NCBI GenBank assembly: GCA_017504165.1
Contig: JAFVRR010000011.1
Span: forward strand, 248,001 to 312,000
Reading direction: 5' to 3'
DNA from: Clostridia bacterium
Lineage (GTDB): Bacteria > Bacillota > Clostridia > Christensenellales > Borkfalkiaceae
DNA length: 64,000 bases
The position numbers and the translations under genes were made by a program. Below are positions 1 through 7,084 of the stretch, piece after piece; the first letter of the stretch is position 1, and every line of letters starts with the position of its first letter. The notes beneath the pieces were generated by a model. It saw only the letters and a list, made by a program, of their open reading frames with translations. It did no database searches and was not told where the DNA came from.

Positions 1-1
1 T

Positions 2-496
2 GCCCTTAAAAACAAGACTAAAAACGAAAACGGTGGCGCGGTAATTTGGGGTGGTATTCGCGATACCGAACAAATGAAAAAGATAGAAGATACACAAGTA
101 TATTATCGGGGTATAGACCCAACTCCTATCCGTCAGTTTATAATGACGGGCTACAATACTCCAACTAGAATTGGAAATGCGATTTGTATGCCAGGCGACG
201 TAGTATTTGGCGCGGGTGGTGGCGTATTATTTATTCCAGCGCATTTAGTTGAAGAAGTAGTAGGTGGTGCTGCAAAAACTCAAGTAAAAGACTTATTCGG
301 TTTTGAAATGATTTCGCTTAATAAGTTTACTTCCGCTCAAATAGACAAAAACACTTGGACGAAAGAAATGCTTGATTTACTTATGGATTTCATTGAAAAG
401 GACGATAGGGCTGAGGCATACCGTGGACTTGACTGGTCGGTTGAATACGACCTTGCAATTAACGGCGACCCTAACGATACTCAATCTGCGTTATAA
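2..496 (+). CDS. RraA family protein (5' end outside window)
   Basis: The reading frame is open from the first bases of the window, so the N-terminus is missing and the internal Met at 74 is not the true start. The visible 165 residues carry the RraA/HMG-aldolase fold signatures: a Gly-rich segment followed by GGIRD near the left edge (the Arg-Asp pair that binds substrate and metal in class II aldolases of this family) and the PGDVVFG/GGGVLFIP stretch. Family members are either RNase E regulators or 4-hydroxy-4-methyl-2-oxoglutarate/oxaloacetate aldolases. A clostridium has no need of the former role, and the downstream uronate genes, 15 bases away, favour a sugar-acid catabolic lyase role; that is inference. 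Confidence 0.8.
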   Translation, partial: ALKNKTKNENGGAVIWGGIRDTEQMKKIEDTQVYYRGIDPTPIRQFIMTGYNTPTRIGNAICMPGDVVFGAGGGVLFIPAHLVEEVVGGAAKTQVKDLFGFEMISLNKFTSAQIDKNTWTKEMLDLLMDFIEKDDRAEAYRGLDWSVEYDLAINGDPNDTQSAL

Positions 497-511
497 TATA
501 GAGGTAAAATT

Positions 512-1363
512 ATGAATGAAAATTTAAAAGGTAAAGTATGTGTGGTTACTGGTGCGGGTGGTACTATTTGTTCTAAAGTATCGTTCGACCTTGCTAAAAA
601 CGGCGTAAAACTTGCGCTTGTTGGTAGAACTGAAGAAAAACTTATAAAAGTTAAAGAAGAAATAGAAAAAATTGGCGGAGAATGTTTCGTTTTTGCTTGT
701 GACGTTACTGATATTAATAGCGTTGATAAATTAGTTGATGCCGTATATGAAAAATTTGGCGTTTGTCATTATCTCGTTAACGGAGCGGGTGGAAATAACT
801 CTCAAGCAATGCCAACAATTACTCAATTCGATCCAAGAGAACTTGACGAATCGACTAAACCTGAAGGTATGCGCGGTTTTTACGATATAGATATGGATTG
901 TTTTGAAAGCGTTATTAAAATTAATACTATGGGTAGCGTTTTACCAATTCGCGCCTTTGCAAAGCGTATGGCTAAAGACGGCGGTGGTAGTATTATCAAC
1001 TTTGCGTCAATGAACAGTTATTGTCCGTTAACTCGCTGTTTTGCGTACGCTATGAGTAAAGCAGCGGTAGTTAGTATGACACAGTCTTTCGCTGCATACT
1101 TTGCGCCTGCTAATATTAGAATTAACGCTATTGCTCCAGGTTTTATCGTAAATGAAAGAAGTAAAGCGTATTTAGGCACAGTTGAAGAGGGGTTAACTCC
1201 TCGTGGTGAACAAGTTATTAAACATACTGCTATGGGTAAATTCGGCGGTGCGGAAGATATTTGCGGTACTGTTAGATATTTGCTTGACGACACTATGTCT
1301 TCATTCGTAACTGGTATTACCGTACCTGTTGACGGCGGTTTCTTAACGCTTAGCGGGGTATAA
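512..1363 (+). CDS. SDR oxidoreductase, probable D-mannonate (fructuronate) oxidoreductase
   Basis: A 283-residue short-chain dehydrogenase. The catalytic triad is visible as S166, Y179 and K183 (YAMSK), with NAG-type motif NGAGG near residue 90 and the PGFI segment after the active site. It would interconvert D-fructuronate and D-mannonate with NAD(P)H, because the mannonate dehydratase gene begins two bases after its stop. The nucleotide-binding loop reads TGAGGTIC (13-20) instead of TGxxxGxG, so two canonical glycines are replaced. A related TGxGGxxC loop is what I recall from mannonate-type SDRs, so this may be a subfamily trait. AGAGGT lies upstream of the ATG as ribosome binding site. 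Substrate assignment rests mainly on context. Confidence 0.8.
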   Translation: MNENLKGKVCVVTGAGGTICSKVSFDLAKNGVKLALVGRTEEKLIKVKEEIEKIGGECFVFACDVTDINSVDKLVDAVYEKFGVCHYLVNGAGGNNSQAMPTITQFDPRELDESTKPEGMRGFYDIDMDCFESVIKINTMGSVLPIRAFAKRMAKDGGGSIINFASMNSYCPLTRCFAYAMSKAAVVSMTQSFAAYFAPANIRINAIAPGFIVNERSKAYLGTVEEGLTPRGEQVIKHTAMGKFGGAEDICGTVRYLLDDTMSSFVTGITVPVDGGFLTLSGV

Positions 1364-1364
1364 T

Positions 1365-2303
1365 ATGTTACTTACTGATTATTTTCGCTATCCTAAAGAT
1401 GCTACTTGGGATATAGCGAAACAAAGCGGTGTTACAAACGGTACGATCCGTTTACCCGAAACTAAAGAGTTTGATTTAACCAATAAAGAACATTGGAAAA
1501 AAGTTCATAGCTATTTTATGGCTTACGGTTTAAAACCAATTATTATAGAACCAATGCCAAACGAACTTCACGACCATATTAAAGCGGGCGACGAATATAG
1601 GGACGAATCCATTGAAAAAGTTTTAAAAATGTTTCCTATAATGGATGAACTTGATATTAGAACTATCTGCTTTAATTTTATGGCTCATATCGGTTGGCTT
1701 AGAACGTCTAACGATATAGTAGAGCGTGGTGGCGCTAAAGTTACAGGTTTTAATATAAACGATTTTAAACCAACGGGAGCAAAAATTACTAAAAAAGAAC
1801 TTTGGGATAACTACGAATATTTTATTAAAGCAGTTATTCCCGATGCGGAAAAATACGGCATTAAACTTGCTCTTCATCCAGACGATCCACCACGAGATTT
1901 AGGCGCAGTTGAGCGTATTATGACAAGTGCGGACAATATCGATAGAGCAATTAATCAAATAGTTAAAAGCGATTCGTTGGGTATAACTATGTGTCAAGCA
2001 ACCTATAAGATTATGGGTGAAGATTTACACGAAGTTATAAAGAGATTTAAAGATAAAATTATGTTTATTCACTTCCGCAATACTGAAGGTAACATTGATA
2101 AATATCGTGAAACTTTCCACGATAACGGAAGTATTGACATGGCGGAAATTATGAAATATTATCACTCGCTTGGTATTGACGTGCCAGTTAGGGTTGACCA
2201 CGTGCCGACTATGGTAGGGGAACAACTTGTAAATCAAGGTTACGATGCAATAGGTAGATTTTTTGCGATAGGTTACTTAAAAGGAATAATTGATTCACTT
2301 TAA
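1365..2303 (+). CDS. uxuA: Mannonate dehydratase
   Basis: A 312-residue TIM-barrel enzyme that dehydrates D-mannonate to 2-keto-3-deoxygluconate in hexuronate catabolism. The four expected metal ligands are present: H171 in HPDDPP, C210 in TMCQ, H236 in FIHFRN and D278 in RVDH; the family segment FNFM...WLRT is at 103-114. It is shorter than the usual 350-390 residues, and the motif normally reading PDHG is VDHV here, so it is a divergent member. It is tightly packed between the SDR gene and the GH39 gene, consistent with one operon for uronate release and breakdown. Confidence 0.85.
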   Translation: MLLTDYFRYPKDATWDIAKQSGVTNGTIRLPETKEFDLTNKEHWKKVHSYFMAYGLKPIIIEPMPNELHDHIKAGDEYRDESIEKVLKMFPIMDELDIRTICFNFMAHIGWLRTSNDIVERGGAKVTGFNINDFKPTGAKITKKELWDNYEYFIKAVIPDAEKYGIKLALHPDDPPRDLGAVERIMTSADNIDRAINQIVKSDSLGITMCQATYKIMGEDLHEVIKRFKDKIMFIHFRNTEGNIDKYRETFHDNGSIDMAEIMKYYHSLGIDVPVRVDHVPTMVGEQLVNQGYDAIGRFFAIGYLKGIIDSL

Positions 2304-2317
2304 ATAAGGAGTTAAAA

Positions 2318-3808
2318 ATGATTAAAATTTTTGCTAATAAAGTTGAAAAGAAACTTAAAAATTTTTGGAACGATATAGTTTTCCACCCAACCGATGCTAT
2401 TGAAGACGAATGGGGACAACAATACCTTAATAAAATTGCCGAAGATAAAGCGGCTAACGCCATTAGAATATATACTATTTTTGAAGAAATGGTAAAGCAA
2501 AACGAAAATGGCGAATTAGAGTTTGATTTTACTAAAAACGATTATAGAATCGACTATTTATTATCAAAAGGATTTACGCCTTTTATCGCGTATACCTTTA
2601 TTCCTCAATGGCTTGCTGCGGAAGACGATCCTGCACTTATCGGCAAGAGATATAAAGGCAACGTTTTAGTTCGTTCTTATCCAAAAAACTATCAAACTTG
2701 GGGCGAAATTTGCCGTAGATATACCGCACATATCGTTGAAAGATACGGCTTAGAAACCGTTTCTAAATGGAAACTTCATTGTTACAACGAGCCGGACCTT
2801 CATCACTTCTTTTATAGAAAAGCAAAAGATAATTATACGCGTGCAATGGCGTATAGTAAAATGTATGAAGAGTTTGCTAACGCTTGCGTTTCGGTAAGTG
2901 ATAAACTTACAATTGGCGGTCCAGCGCTTGCAGAGTCTGAAAAGAACTTTGAGTTTTTAGAATTTTTCTTAAACTACGTTAAAGAAAAGAATTTAAAAAT
3001 TGACTTTATATCTTTCCACTCTTACGGTACTTTCCCTGAACTTATTGAAGACAAAACTAAACCTATCGACGTTAGAGGTGCAATTTTTAATACGACTAAC
3101 GTCGCTCAAGTTGCAAAACTTTGCGGTTTTGGTCATTTGCCACTTGTTTGTGACGAATGGGGCGCAGTTACCGAAGGTTATTTAGATAAGAGTAGAGTGC
3201 CTGAAATGGAGTTTAGAGAAAACGAACTCTATTCAGCATATTACGCTAGAATGCTTATAATGTTTGATGAACTCAAATTGCCATATGATGAAATGATGAT
3301 TTGTCTATCCGGTCAGCATAACTTAAAAGGGGATATGCTTGGAAATAGAAACTTCTTTAGTAAAAGTTTTTATCCAAAGCCAATTTACAACGCTTACGTT
3401 TTGTCTAATAAACTTGGCAATAAAAAACTTTTCTTCTATACCGACCTTAAAGAAGAACACGTTGCCGTTATGCCGTCAAAGCACGAAGACGGGCATATTT
3501 CCGTATTATTGTGCTACGCGGACGACGCTTTTAATTTAGATTTACCTAACGTAACTTTTGATATTAATTTTAGTGGTATTGAAAGAGAATATAAAGTTAA
3601 ATATAGCGTAATTGATAAAACAAACGCTAACTGCTACACTAAATTCCTTGAACTTGGCTCTCCACAAGATGCAAGTGAAGAAGTTAAAGACGTTATTAGA
3701 AAAGCAGGGGAATTAAAATACGAGGATTTTGGTGTTGTTACGCCTGAAAATCCTAACGTTACCCTTACCATGACGAATAACGCCGTAGTTTTAATTGAAC
3801 TTTTTTAA
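2318..3808 (+). CDS. GH39-like glycoside hydrolase (beta-xylosidase/iduronidase type)
   Basis: A 496-residue clan-A glycosidase. The acid/base Glu is E158 in CYNEPD and the nucleophile is E280 in CDEWG, spaced as expected for family GH39, with HSYG (about 234) and a C-terminal beta-sandwich of about 120 residues. There is no signal peptide, so it acts inside the cell on imported oligosaccharides. GH39 members cleave beta-xylosides, alpha-L-iduronides and related bonds. Sitting last in an operon with uronate genes, it could release a uronic acid or xylose from a short glycan, but the exact substrate cannot be read from the sequence. AAGGAG precedes the ATG, and a terminator follows. Confidence 0.8.
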   Translation: MIKIFANKVEKKLKNFWNDIVFHPTDAIEDEWGQQYLNKIAEDKAANAIRIYTIFEEMVKQNENGELEFDFTKNDYRIDYLLSKGFTPFIAYTFIPQWLAAEDDPALIGKRYKGNVLVRSYPKNYQTWGEICRRYTAHIVERYGLETVSKWKLHCYNEPDLHHFFYRKAKDNYTRAMAYSKMYEEFANACVSVSDKLTIGGPALAESEKNFEFLEFFLNYVKEKNLKIDFISFHSYGTFPELIEDKTKPIDVRGAIFNTTNVAQVAKLCGFGHLPLVCDEWGAVTEGYLDKSRVPEMEFRENELYSAYYARMLIMFDELKLPYDEMMICLSGQHNLKGDMLGNRNFFSKSFYPKPIYNAYVLSNKLGNKKLFFYTDLKEEHVAVMPSKHEDGHISVLLCYADDAFNLDLPNVTFDINFSGIEREYKVKYSVIDKTNANCYTKFLELGSPQDASEEVKDVIRKAGELKYEDFGVVTPENPNVTLTMTNNAVVLIELF

Positions 3809-3821
3809 TCTTTTAATATAT

Positions 3822-3857
3822 AAAACCCTTTGCTTTAAAAAAGTAAGGGGTTTTTTA
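3822..3857 (+). terminator. Rho-independent terminator of the uronate operon
   Basis: A 14-bp stem (3822-3835 with 3841-3854, two G:U pairs) with loop TAAAA, ending in a T run, 13 bases after the GH39 stop codon. Confidence 0.85.
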
Positions 3858-3877
3858 TTAAAATTGGCAATTTTTCC

Positions 3878-3906
3878 TTGACTAAAAGTTAAATATGTAT
3901 TATACT
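3878..3906 (+). promoter_or_regulatory. Promoter of tRNA-Trp
   Basis: TTGACT (3878-3883), a 17-base spacer and TATACT (3901-3906) lie just upstream of the tRNA; the predicted start falls about five bases before the mature 5' end. Confidence 0.75.
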
Positions 3907-3917
3907 TTTATTCGCTT

Positions 3918-3992
3918 AGGGGAGTGGCTCAACGGTAGAGTAGCGGTCTCCAAAACCGTAGGTTGCGTGTTCGAATCGCGTCTCCCCTGCCA
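3918..3992 (+). tRNA. tRNA-Trp (anticodon CCA)
   Basis: A full cloverleaf can be drawn by hand. The acceptor stem AGGGGAG (3918-3924) pairs with CTCCCCT (3982-3988). The discriminator is G, and CCA is encoded (3990-3992). The D arm is GCTC/GAGT. The anticodon stem GCGGT/ACCGT encloses the loop CTCCAAA, giving anticodon CCA for the UGG codon. The T arm contains TTCGAAT. Its own promoter and terminator make it a stand-alone transcription unit. Confidence 0.96.
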
Positions 3993-4030
3993 AAAAATAA
4001 GGAACTGTTTTTGCAGTTCCTTATTTTTTA
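3992..4030. terminator. Bidirectional-looking terminator after tRNA-Trp
   Basis: A perfect 16-bp stem: AAAAAATAAGGAACTG (3992-4007) with its complement at 4014-4029 and a 6-base loop. A-run on the left and T-run on the right mean it could work on both strands. It overlaps the CCA end by one base. The same stem starts the second repeat copy at 4159. Confidence 0.85.
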
Positions 4031-4090
4031 GTTTGTGGAGCTAAGAGAGGACACCTGTTCGCTTTATTGCTTGCAATAATTCGCCGAGGG
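4001..4090 (+). repeat. Imperfect direct repeat, copy 1 (terminator plus hairpin module)
   Basis: About 90 bases that recur at 4159-4247. Both copies begin with the GGAACTG...CAGTTCC hairpin, have a divergent middle of about 30 bases, and end with a shared stretch TTATTGCTTG, AATAATTCGCCGAGGG. In this copy TTATTGC (4064-4070) and GCAATAA (4073-4079) form a perfect small hairpin. No open reading frame or tRNA fold is seen. Confidence 0.75.
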
Positions 4091-4115
4091 TCTCCCGTTT
4101 ACGGGTTTCGGCGAA
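4080..4115 (+). other. Nested hairpin in copy 1 of the repeat
   Basis: TTCGCCGA (4080-4087) pairs with TCGGCGAA (4108-4115), enclosing an inner stem CCCGT/ACGGG (4094-4098 with 4101-4105). There is no T-run immediately after, so it does not look like a terminator. Copy 2 of the repeat stops at CCGAGGG and lacks the right-hand half. Confidence 0.55.
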
Positions 4116-4158
4116 ATCGCGTCTGTTAGTTTTTTTACTTATATTAAAGTGTGTAATA

Positions 4159-4247
4159 GGAACTGTTTTTGCAGTTCCTTATTTTTTATGGGAAGTTTCG
4201 CGTGAGAAAGCCTGCTTGTCTTATTGCTTGAAATAATTCGCCGAGGG
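4159..4247 (+). repeat. Imperfect direct repeat, copy 2
   Basis: Matches 4001-4090 in order and length (within one base). It includes the GGAACTG terminator stem with its T-run and the final AATAATTCGCCGAGGG. One arm of the small hairpin has a substitution (GAAATAA for GCAATAA). The sequence after GAGGG is unrelated to that after copy 1. The remainder of the gap up to the rnhA promoter (4248-4304) holds nothing I can identify. Confidence 0.7.
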
Positions 4248-4304
4248 TAAAGTTTTAAGTAGAGAAGAGTACATACATAATATAAAATGTTTGTCGTTAA
4301 TATA

Positions 4305-4333
4305 TTGACTATTAGTTAAAAGGGTAGTATAAT
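4305..4333 (+). promoter_or_regulatory. Promoter of rnhA
   Basis: TTGACT (4305-4310), 17-base spacer, TATAAT (4328-4333), followed by an AAGGGG ribosome binding site and the rnhA ATG at 4361. Confidence 0.8.
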
Positions 4334-4360
4334 ATTTATATAAAATTTTAAGGGGTTTTT

Positions 4361-4801
4361 ATGCTTAAAGAAGTTGAAATTTATACCGACGGCGCTTGTT
4401 CTGGTAACCCTGGCAACGGTGGTTGGGGCGCAATACTATCTTATAACGGCAAAGAGAAGGAAATTAGTGGGGGAGAAAAAGATACCACTAATAATAAAAT
4501 GGAACTTAAGGCGATAATCGAAGGACTTAAAGCATTGAAAGAAAAATGTAAAGTTAAACTTTATTCCGATTCTGCTTACGCCGTTTCCGCATTTACTGAA
4601 AATTGGATAGACGGTTGGTTAAAAAACAATTGGAAAACTGCAGGGAATAAACCGGTTAAAAACGTTGAAATGTGGCAAGAACTTTTAACGCTAATTGATA
4701 AACACGAAGTAGAGTTTATTAAGGTTAAAGGGCATAGTGATAACGTCAAAAACAATAGGTGCGACGAACTTGCTAGAAATGAGATTAAAAAGTTAAATTA
4801 A
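4361..4801 (+). CDS. rnhA: Ribonuclease HI
   Basis: A 146-residue enzyme that cuts the RNA strand of RNA:DNA hybrids, removing primers and R-loops in the cytoplasm. The catalytic carboxylates line up with the Escherichia coli enzyme: D10 (YTDGAC), E48 (KMELKA), D70 (YSDSAY) and D135 (CDELA), with the flexible H125 (KGHSD). Length is close to the 155 residues of E. coli RNase HI and the basic protrusion (GWLKNNWK) is present. It has a clear promoter and an AAGGGG ribosome binding site. It stands alone ahead of the TVP38-type gene. Confidence 0.97.
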   Translation: MLKEVEIYTDGACSGNPGNGGWGAILSYNGKEKEISGGEKDTTNNKMELKAIIEGLKALKEKCKVKLYSDSAYAVSAFTENWIDGWLKNNWKTAGNKPVKNVEMWQELLTLIDKHEVEFIKVKGHSDNVKNNRCDELARNEIKKLN

Positions 4802-4848
4802 TAAGTAAAAAATGATTAAATTAGATAAACTTTCATATACTATTTAAT

Positions 4849-5778
4849 ATGAAATTTTTATCTCCACTTAAAACCATATTAAATATAATAGTCGTACTAT
4901 TACTTAGTGTGTCAGTTTTAATATTTACTTCTTTATATTTAAAAACCTTTAGTTTTGGTTTTATCTATAAAAATCAAAAACTAATATTATATATAACGAC
5001 GTTTTGCGTGTGTTTAGTAGGCATTATTGCGATGATTTTTTCGTCGACTGATAATGCTTTTATTTATAAACTTACCGTAATAACCTTATCTATTATGGCG
5101 TTTACCTTGCTAATTTTATATCTTCTTAAAATTTCGGGTATTTTAGATAAAATCGACTCGGTTGAATCGCTTAGAAAATACGTGGCGTCTTTTGGTTATT
5201 TGGCAATATTAATCTACGTTATTATGAACGTTTTACAAGTAGTAGTATTGCCAATTCCAGGTTTTATCGCAATTGCTACGGGCGTTGCTTTATTCGGTGC
5301 GTTTAAAACGGCTATTTATAGTTTTATCGGCATTGTTATAGGCTCGTTTTTAGCCTTTTTTATAGGTAGGTATTTAGGCAGTAAAGTAGTTGTTTGGTTG
5401 ATAGGTGAAAATGCTTTAAAAAAGTGGGAAAAATCTATAAGAAATAAAGATAAACTAATACTTACTTTTATGTTTTTGTTTCCGTTTTTCCCTGACGACG
5501 TACTTTGTTTTATAGCGGGATTATCTTCAATGTCTACTGGTTATTTTGTCGTTATGATACTAGTGTGTCGAACAATATCGGTATTCACAACTGCTTACTC
5601 GGTAAACGGCAGTATAATTCCATACACCACTTGGTGGGGTTTGCTACTTTGGGGTGTAATTATAATTTTAACTATAATTTTAACCGTATATCTATATAAA
5701 AACGGAGATAAATTTGATAAATATTTAAAAAAACTAAAAGGGAAAAAGAAACTAAATGCGAGTAATTCTACACGTTGA
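4849..5778 (+). CDS. TVP38/TMEM64 (VTT domain) membrane protein
   Basis: A 309-residue integral membrane protein with about seven hydrophobic segments. The VTT-domain core lies around residues 120-190: a VLPIPGF motif, then a GxxxxGAF stretch, and FFIGRYLGS. Relatives (DedA/TVP38/YdjX) are membrane proteins linked to lipid scrambling or envelope homeostasis; the exact role of this one is unknown. The last 20 residues are Lys-rich and cytoplasmic. No good Shine-Dalgarno sequence precedes the ATG at 4849, so the start is less certain. Its 3' end overlaps dinB by 23 bases, suggesting cotranscription. Confidence 0.85.
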   Translation: MKFLSPLKTILNIIVVLLLSVSVLIFTSLYLKTFSFGFIYKNQKLILYITTFCVCLVGIIAMIFSSTDNAFIYKLTVITLSIMAFTLLILYLLKISGILDKIDSVESLRKYVASFGYLAILIYVIMNVLQVVVLPIPGFIAIATGVALFGAFKTAIYSFIGIVIGSFLAFFIGRYLGSKVVVWLIGENALKKWEKSIRNKDKLILTFMFLFPFFPDDVLCFIAGLSSMSTGYFVVMILVCRTISVFTTAYSVNGSIIPYTTWWGLLLWGVIIILTIILTVYLYKNGDKFDKYLKKLKGKKKLNASNSTR

Positions 5779-6985
5779 TTTAAATAATTTTTACGCTAGC
5801 GTTGAAATGAAATTAGACCCTAGTTTAAAGGGGAAATTCGTTGGCGTTTGCGGTAGTATTGAAAACCGTCATGGAATAATACTTGCCAAAAGTGAAAACG
5901 CTAAAAAAATGGGCGTTAAAACGGGTATGGTTATTAAAGACGCACTTAAACTTTGCCCCGAATTAGTTTTAGTTGAGGCAAAGCACGATAAGTATATTTC
6001 TTATTCTAATTTAGTTAGGGATATATATAGAAAATATACTGATAAAATTGAGCCTTTTGGTATTGACGAATGTTGGCTTGACGTAACTAATAGCGTCAAA
6101 ATGTTTGGAAGTGGAGAAGAGATTGCCGAACAAATTAGGCAAACGGTAAAAAACGAACTTGGGTTAACCGTTTCTATAGGCGTTAGTTTTAATAAAGTTT
6201 TTGCAAAACTTGGCTCGGACTATAAAAAGCCCGATGCTATAACCGTTATTAGTAATGATAATTATAAAAATTTAGTTTGGAATATGGGTGTTGAAAACTT
6301 ACTTTTCGTAGGTCGTTCAACAAAGCAAAAACTAGAAAAATTAAACATTAAAACGATAGGAAATTTAGCGATTACTGATAGCGACTTTATTTCTAAAAAG
6401 TTTGGCAAGTGGGGCGAAACTTTACAAACTTACGCTAAGGGCGAAGAAAATAGCGAAGTTTTATTAGATGAAGAGCATTCTGAAATAAAATCGGTGGGCA
6501 ATTCTATAACCTCATATCGCGATTTAGTTACGTTAGACGACGTTAAAATAGTTTTAACCATTTTGTCTGAAAGCGTTTCCGCTAGAGTAAACGACTATAA
6601 AATAGGCAAGCCCGATACTTTAACTTTATTTGTTAGAGATAGCGAACTTGTTAGCATTACAAGGCAAGTGAAACTAGACTATCCGTCTTGCCTTGCGGAG
6701 GATTACGAAAAGACGGCTTATCAACTTTTTATTAAAAACGTAAAAGGAAAGTTCTCTATAAGAAGTTTAGGCGTGTCCGTAAGCGGTTTTAATAAAGGGG
6801 ACGAGCAAATCTCTTTCGATAGTTTAAATTACGATAAAAAATCCAAATTAAACGATGCCGTCTCGGATATAAAACATAAGTACGGTAACGAAAGTTTGCT
6901 TAAAGGTATAGTATTAAAGGATAAAAAGTTTATGAAAGAAGACCCAAAAACTGAACATGTGGTACACCCCGACGGACATTTATAA
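5756..6985 (+). CDS. dinB: DNA polymerase IV (Y-family)
   Basis: A 409-residue translesion polymerase. The metal-binding carboxylates D8 (HVDLNNFY), D104 and E105 (FGIDECWLDV) match the Y-family active site, and the aromatic pair FY at 12-13 provides the steric gate against ribonucleotides. The palm, thumb and little-finger domains are all present; the C-terminal tail after residue 385 is short and charged, where the beta-clamp peptide usually lies. The start overlaps the previous gene by 23 bases, with AAGGG within 20 bases upstream. No LexA-type box was recognised nearby. Confidence 0.95.
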   Translation: MRVILHVDLNNFYASVEMKLDPSLKGKFVGVCGSIENRHGIILAKSENAKKMGVKTGMVIKDALKLCPELVLVEAKHDKYISYSNLVRDIYRKYTDKIEPFGIDECWLDVTNSVKMFGSGEEIAEQIRQTVKNELGLTVSIGVSFNKVFAKLGSDYKKPDAITVISNDNYKNLVWNMGVENLLFVGRSTKQKLEKLNIKTIGNLAITDSDFISKKFGKWGETLQTYAKGEENSEVLLDEEHSEIKSVGNSITSYRDLVTLDDVKIVLTILSESVSARVNDYKIGKPDTLTLFVRDSELVSITRQVKLDYPSCLAEDYEKTAYQLFIKNVKGKFSIRSLGVSVSGFNKGDEQISFDSLNYDKKSKLNDAVSDIKHKYGNESLLKGIVLKDKKFMKEDPKTEHVVHPDGHL

Positions 6986-7003
6986 ATATTTTTGAAAATA
7001 CTC

Positions 7004-7032
7004 TTGCAAATTAAATTTAATTATGTTATAAT
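7004..7032 (+). promoter_or_regulatory. Promoter of galT
   Basis: TTGCAA (7004-7009), 17-base spacer, TATAAT (7027-7032), about 50 bases upstream of the galT start. No terminator hairpin is evident between dinB and this promoter. Confidence 0.7.
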
Positions 7033-7084
7033 TATGCAGATTTTTGTTTTTTTAAAATAAAAGTAAAATTTTATGGAGAAAATA

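Noticed and set aside
4050..4125. Possible second tRNA in the repeat region
   Set aside because: The hairpins do not form a cloverleaf; there is no matching acceptor stem or T arm, only a shared ATCGCGTCT word.
4001..4247. CRISPR array
   Set aside because: Only two long, imperfect copies, with no regular spacers and no cas genes.
7073..7084. galT start at 7073
   Set aside because: The GGAG ribosome binding site would lie inside the gene and suits the ATG at 7085.
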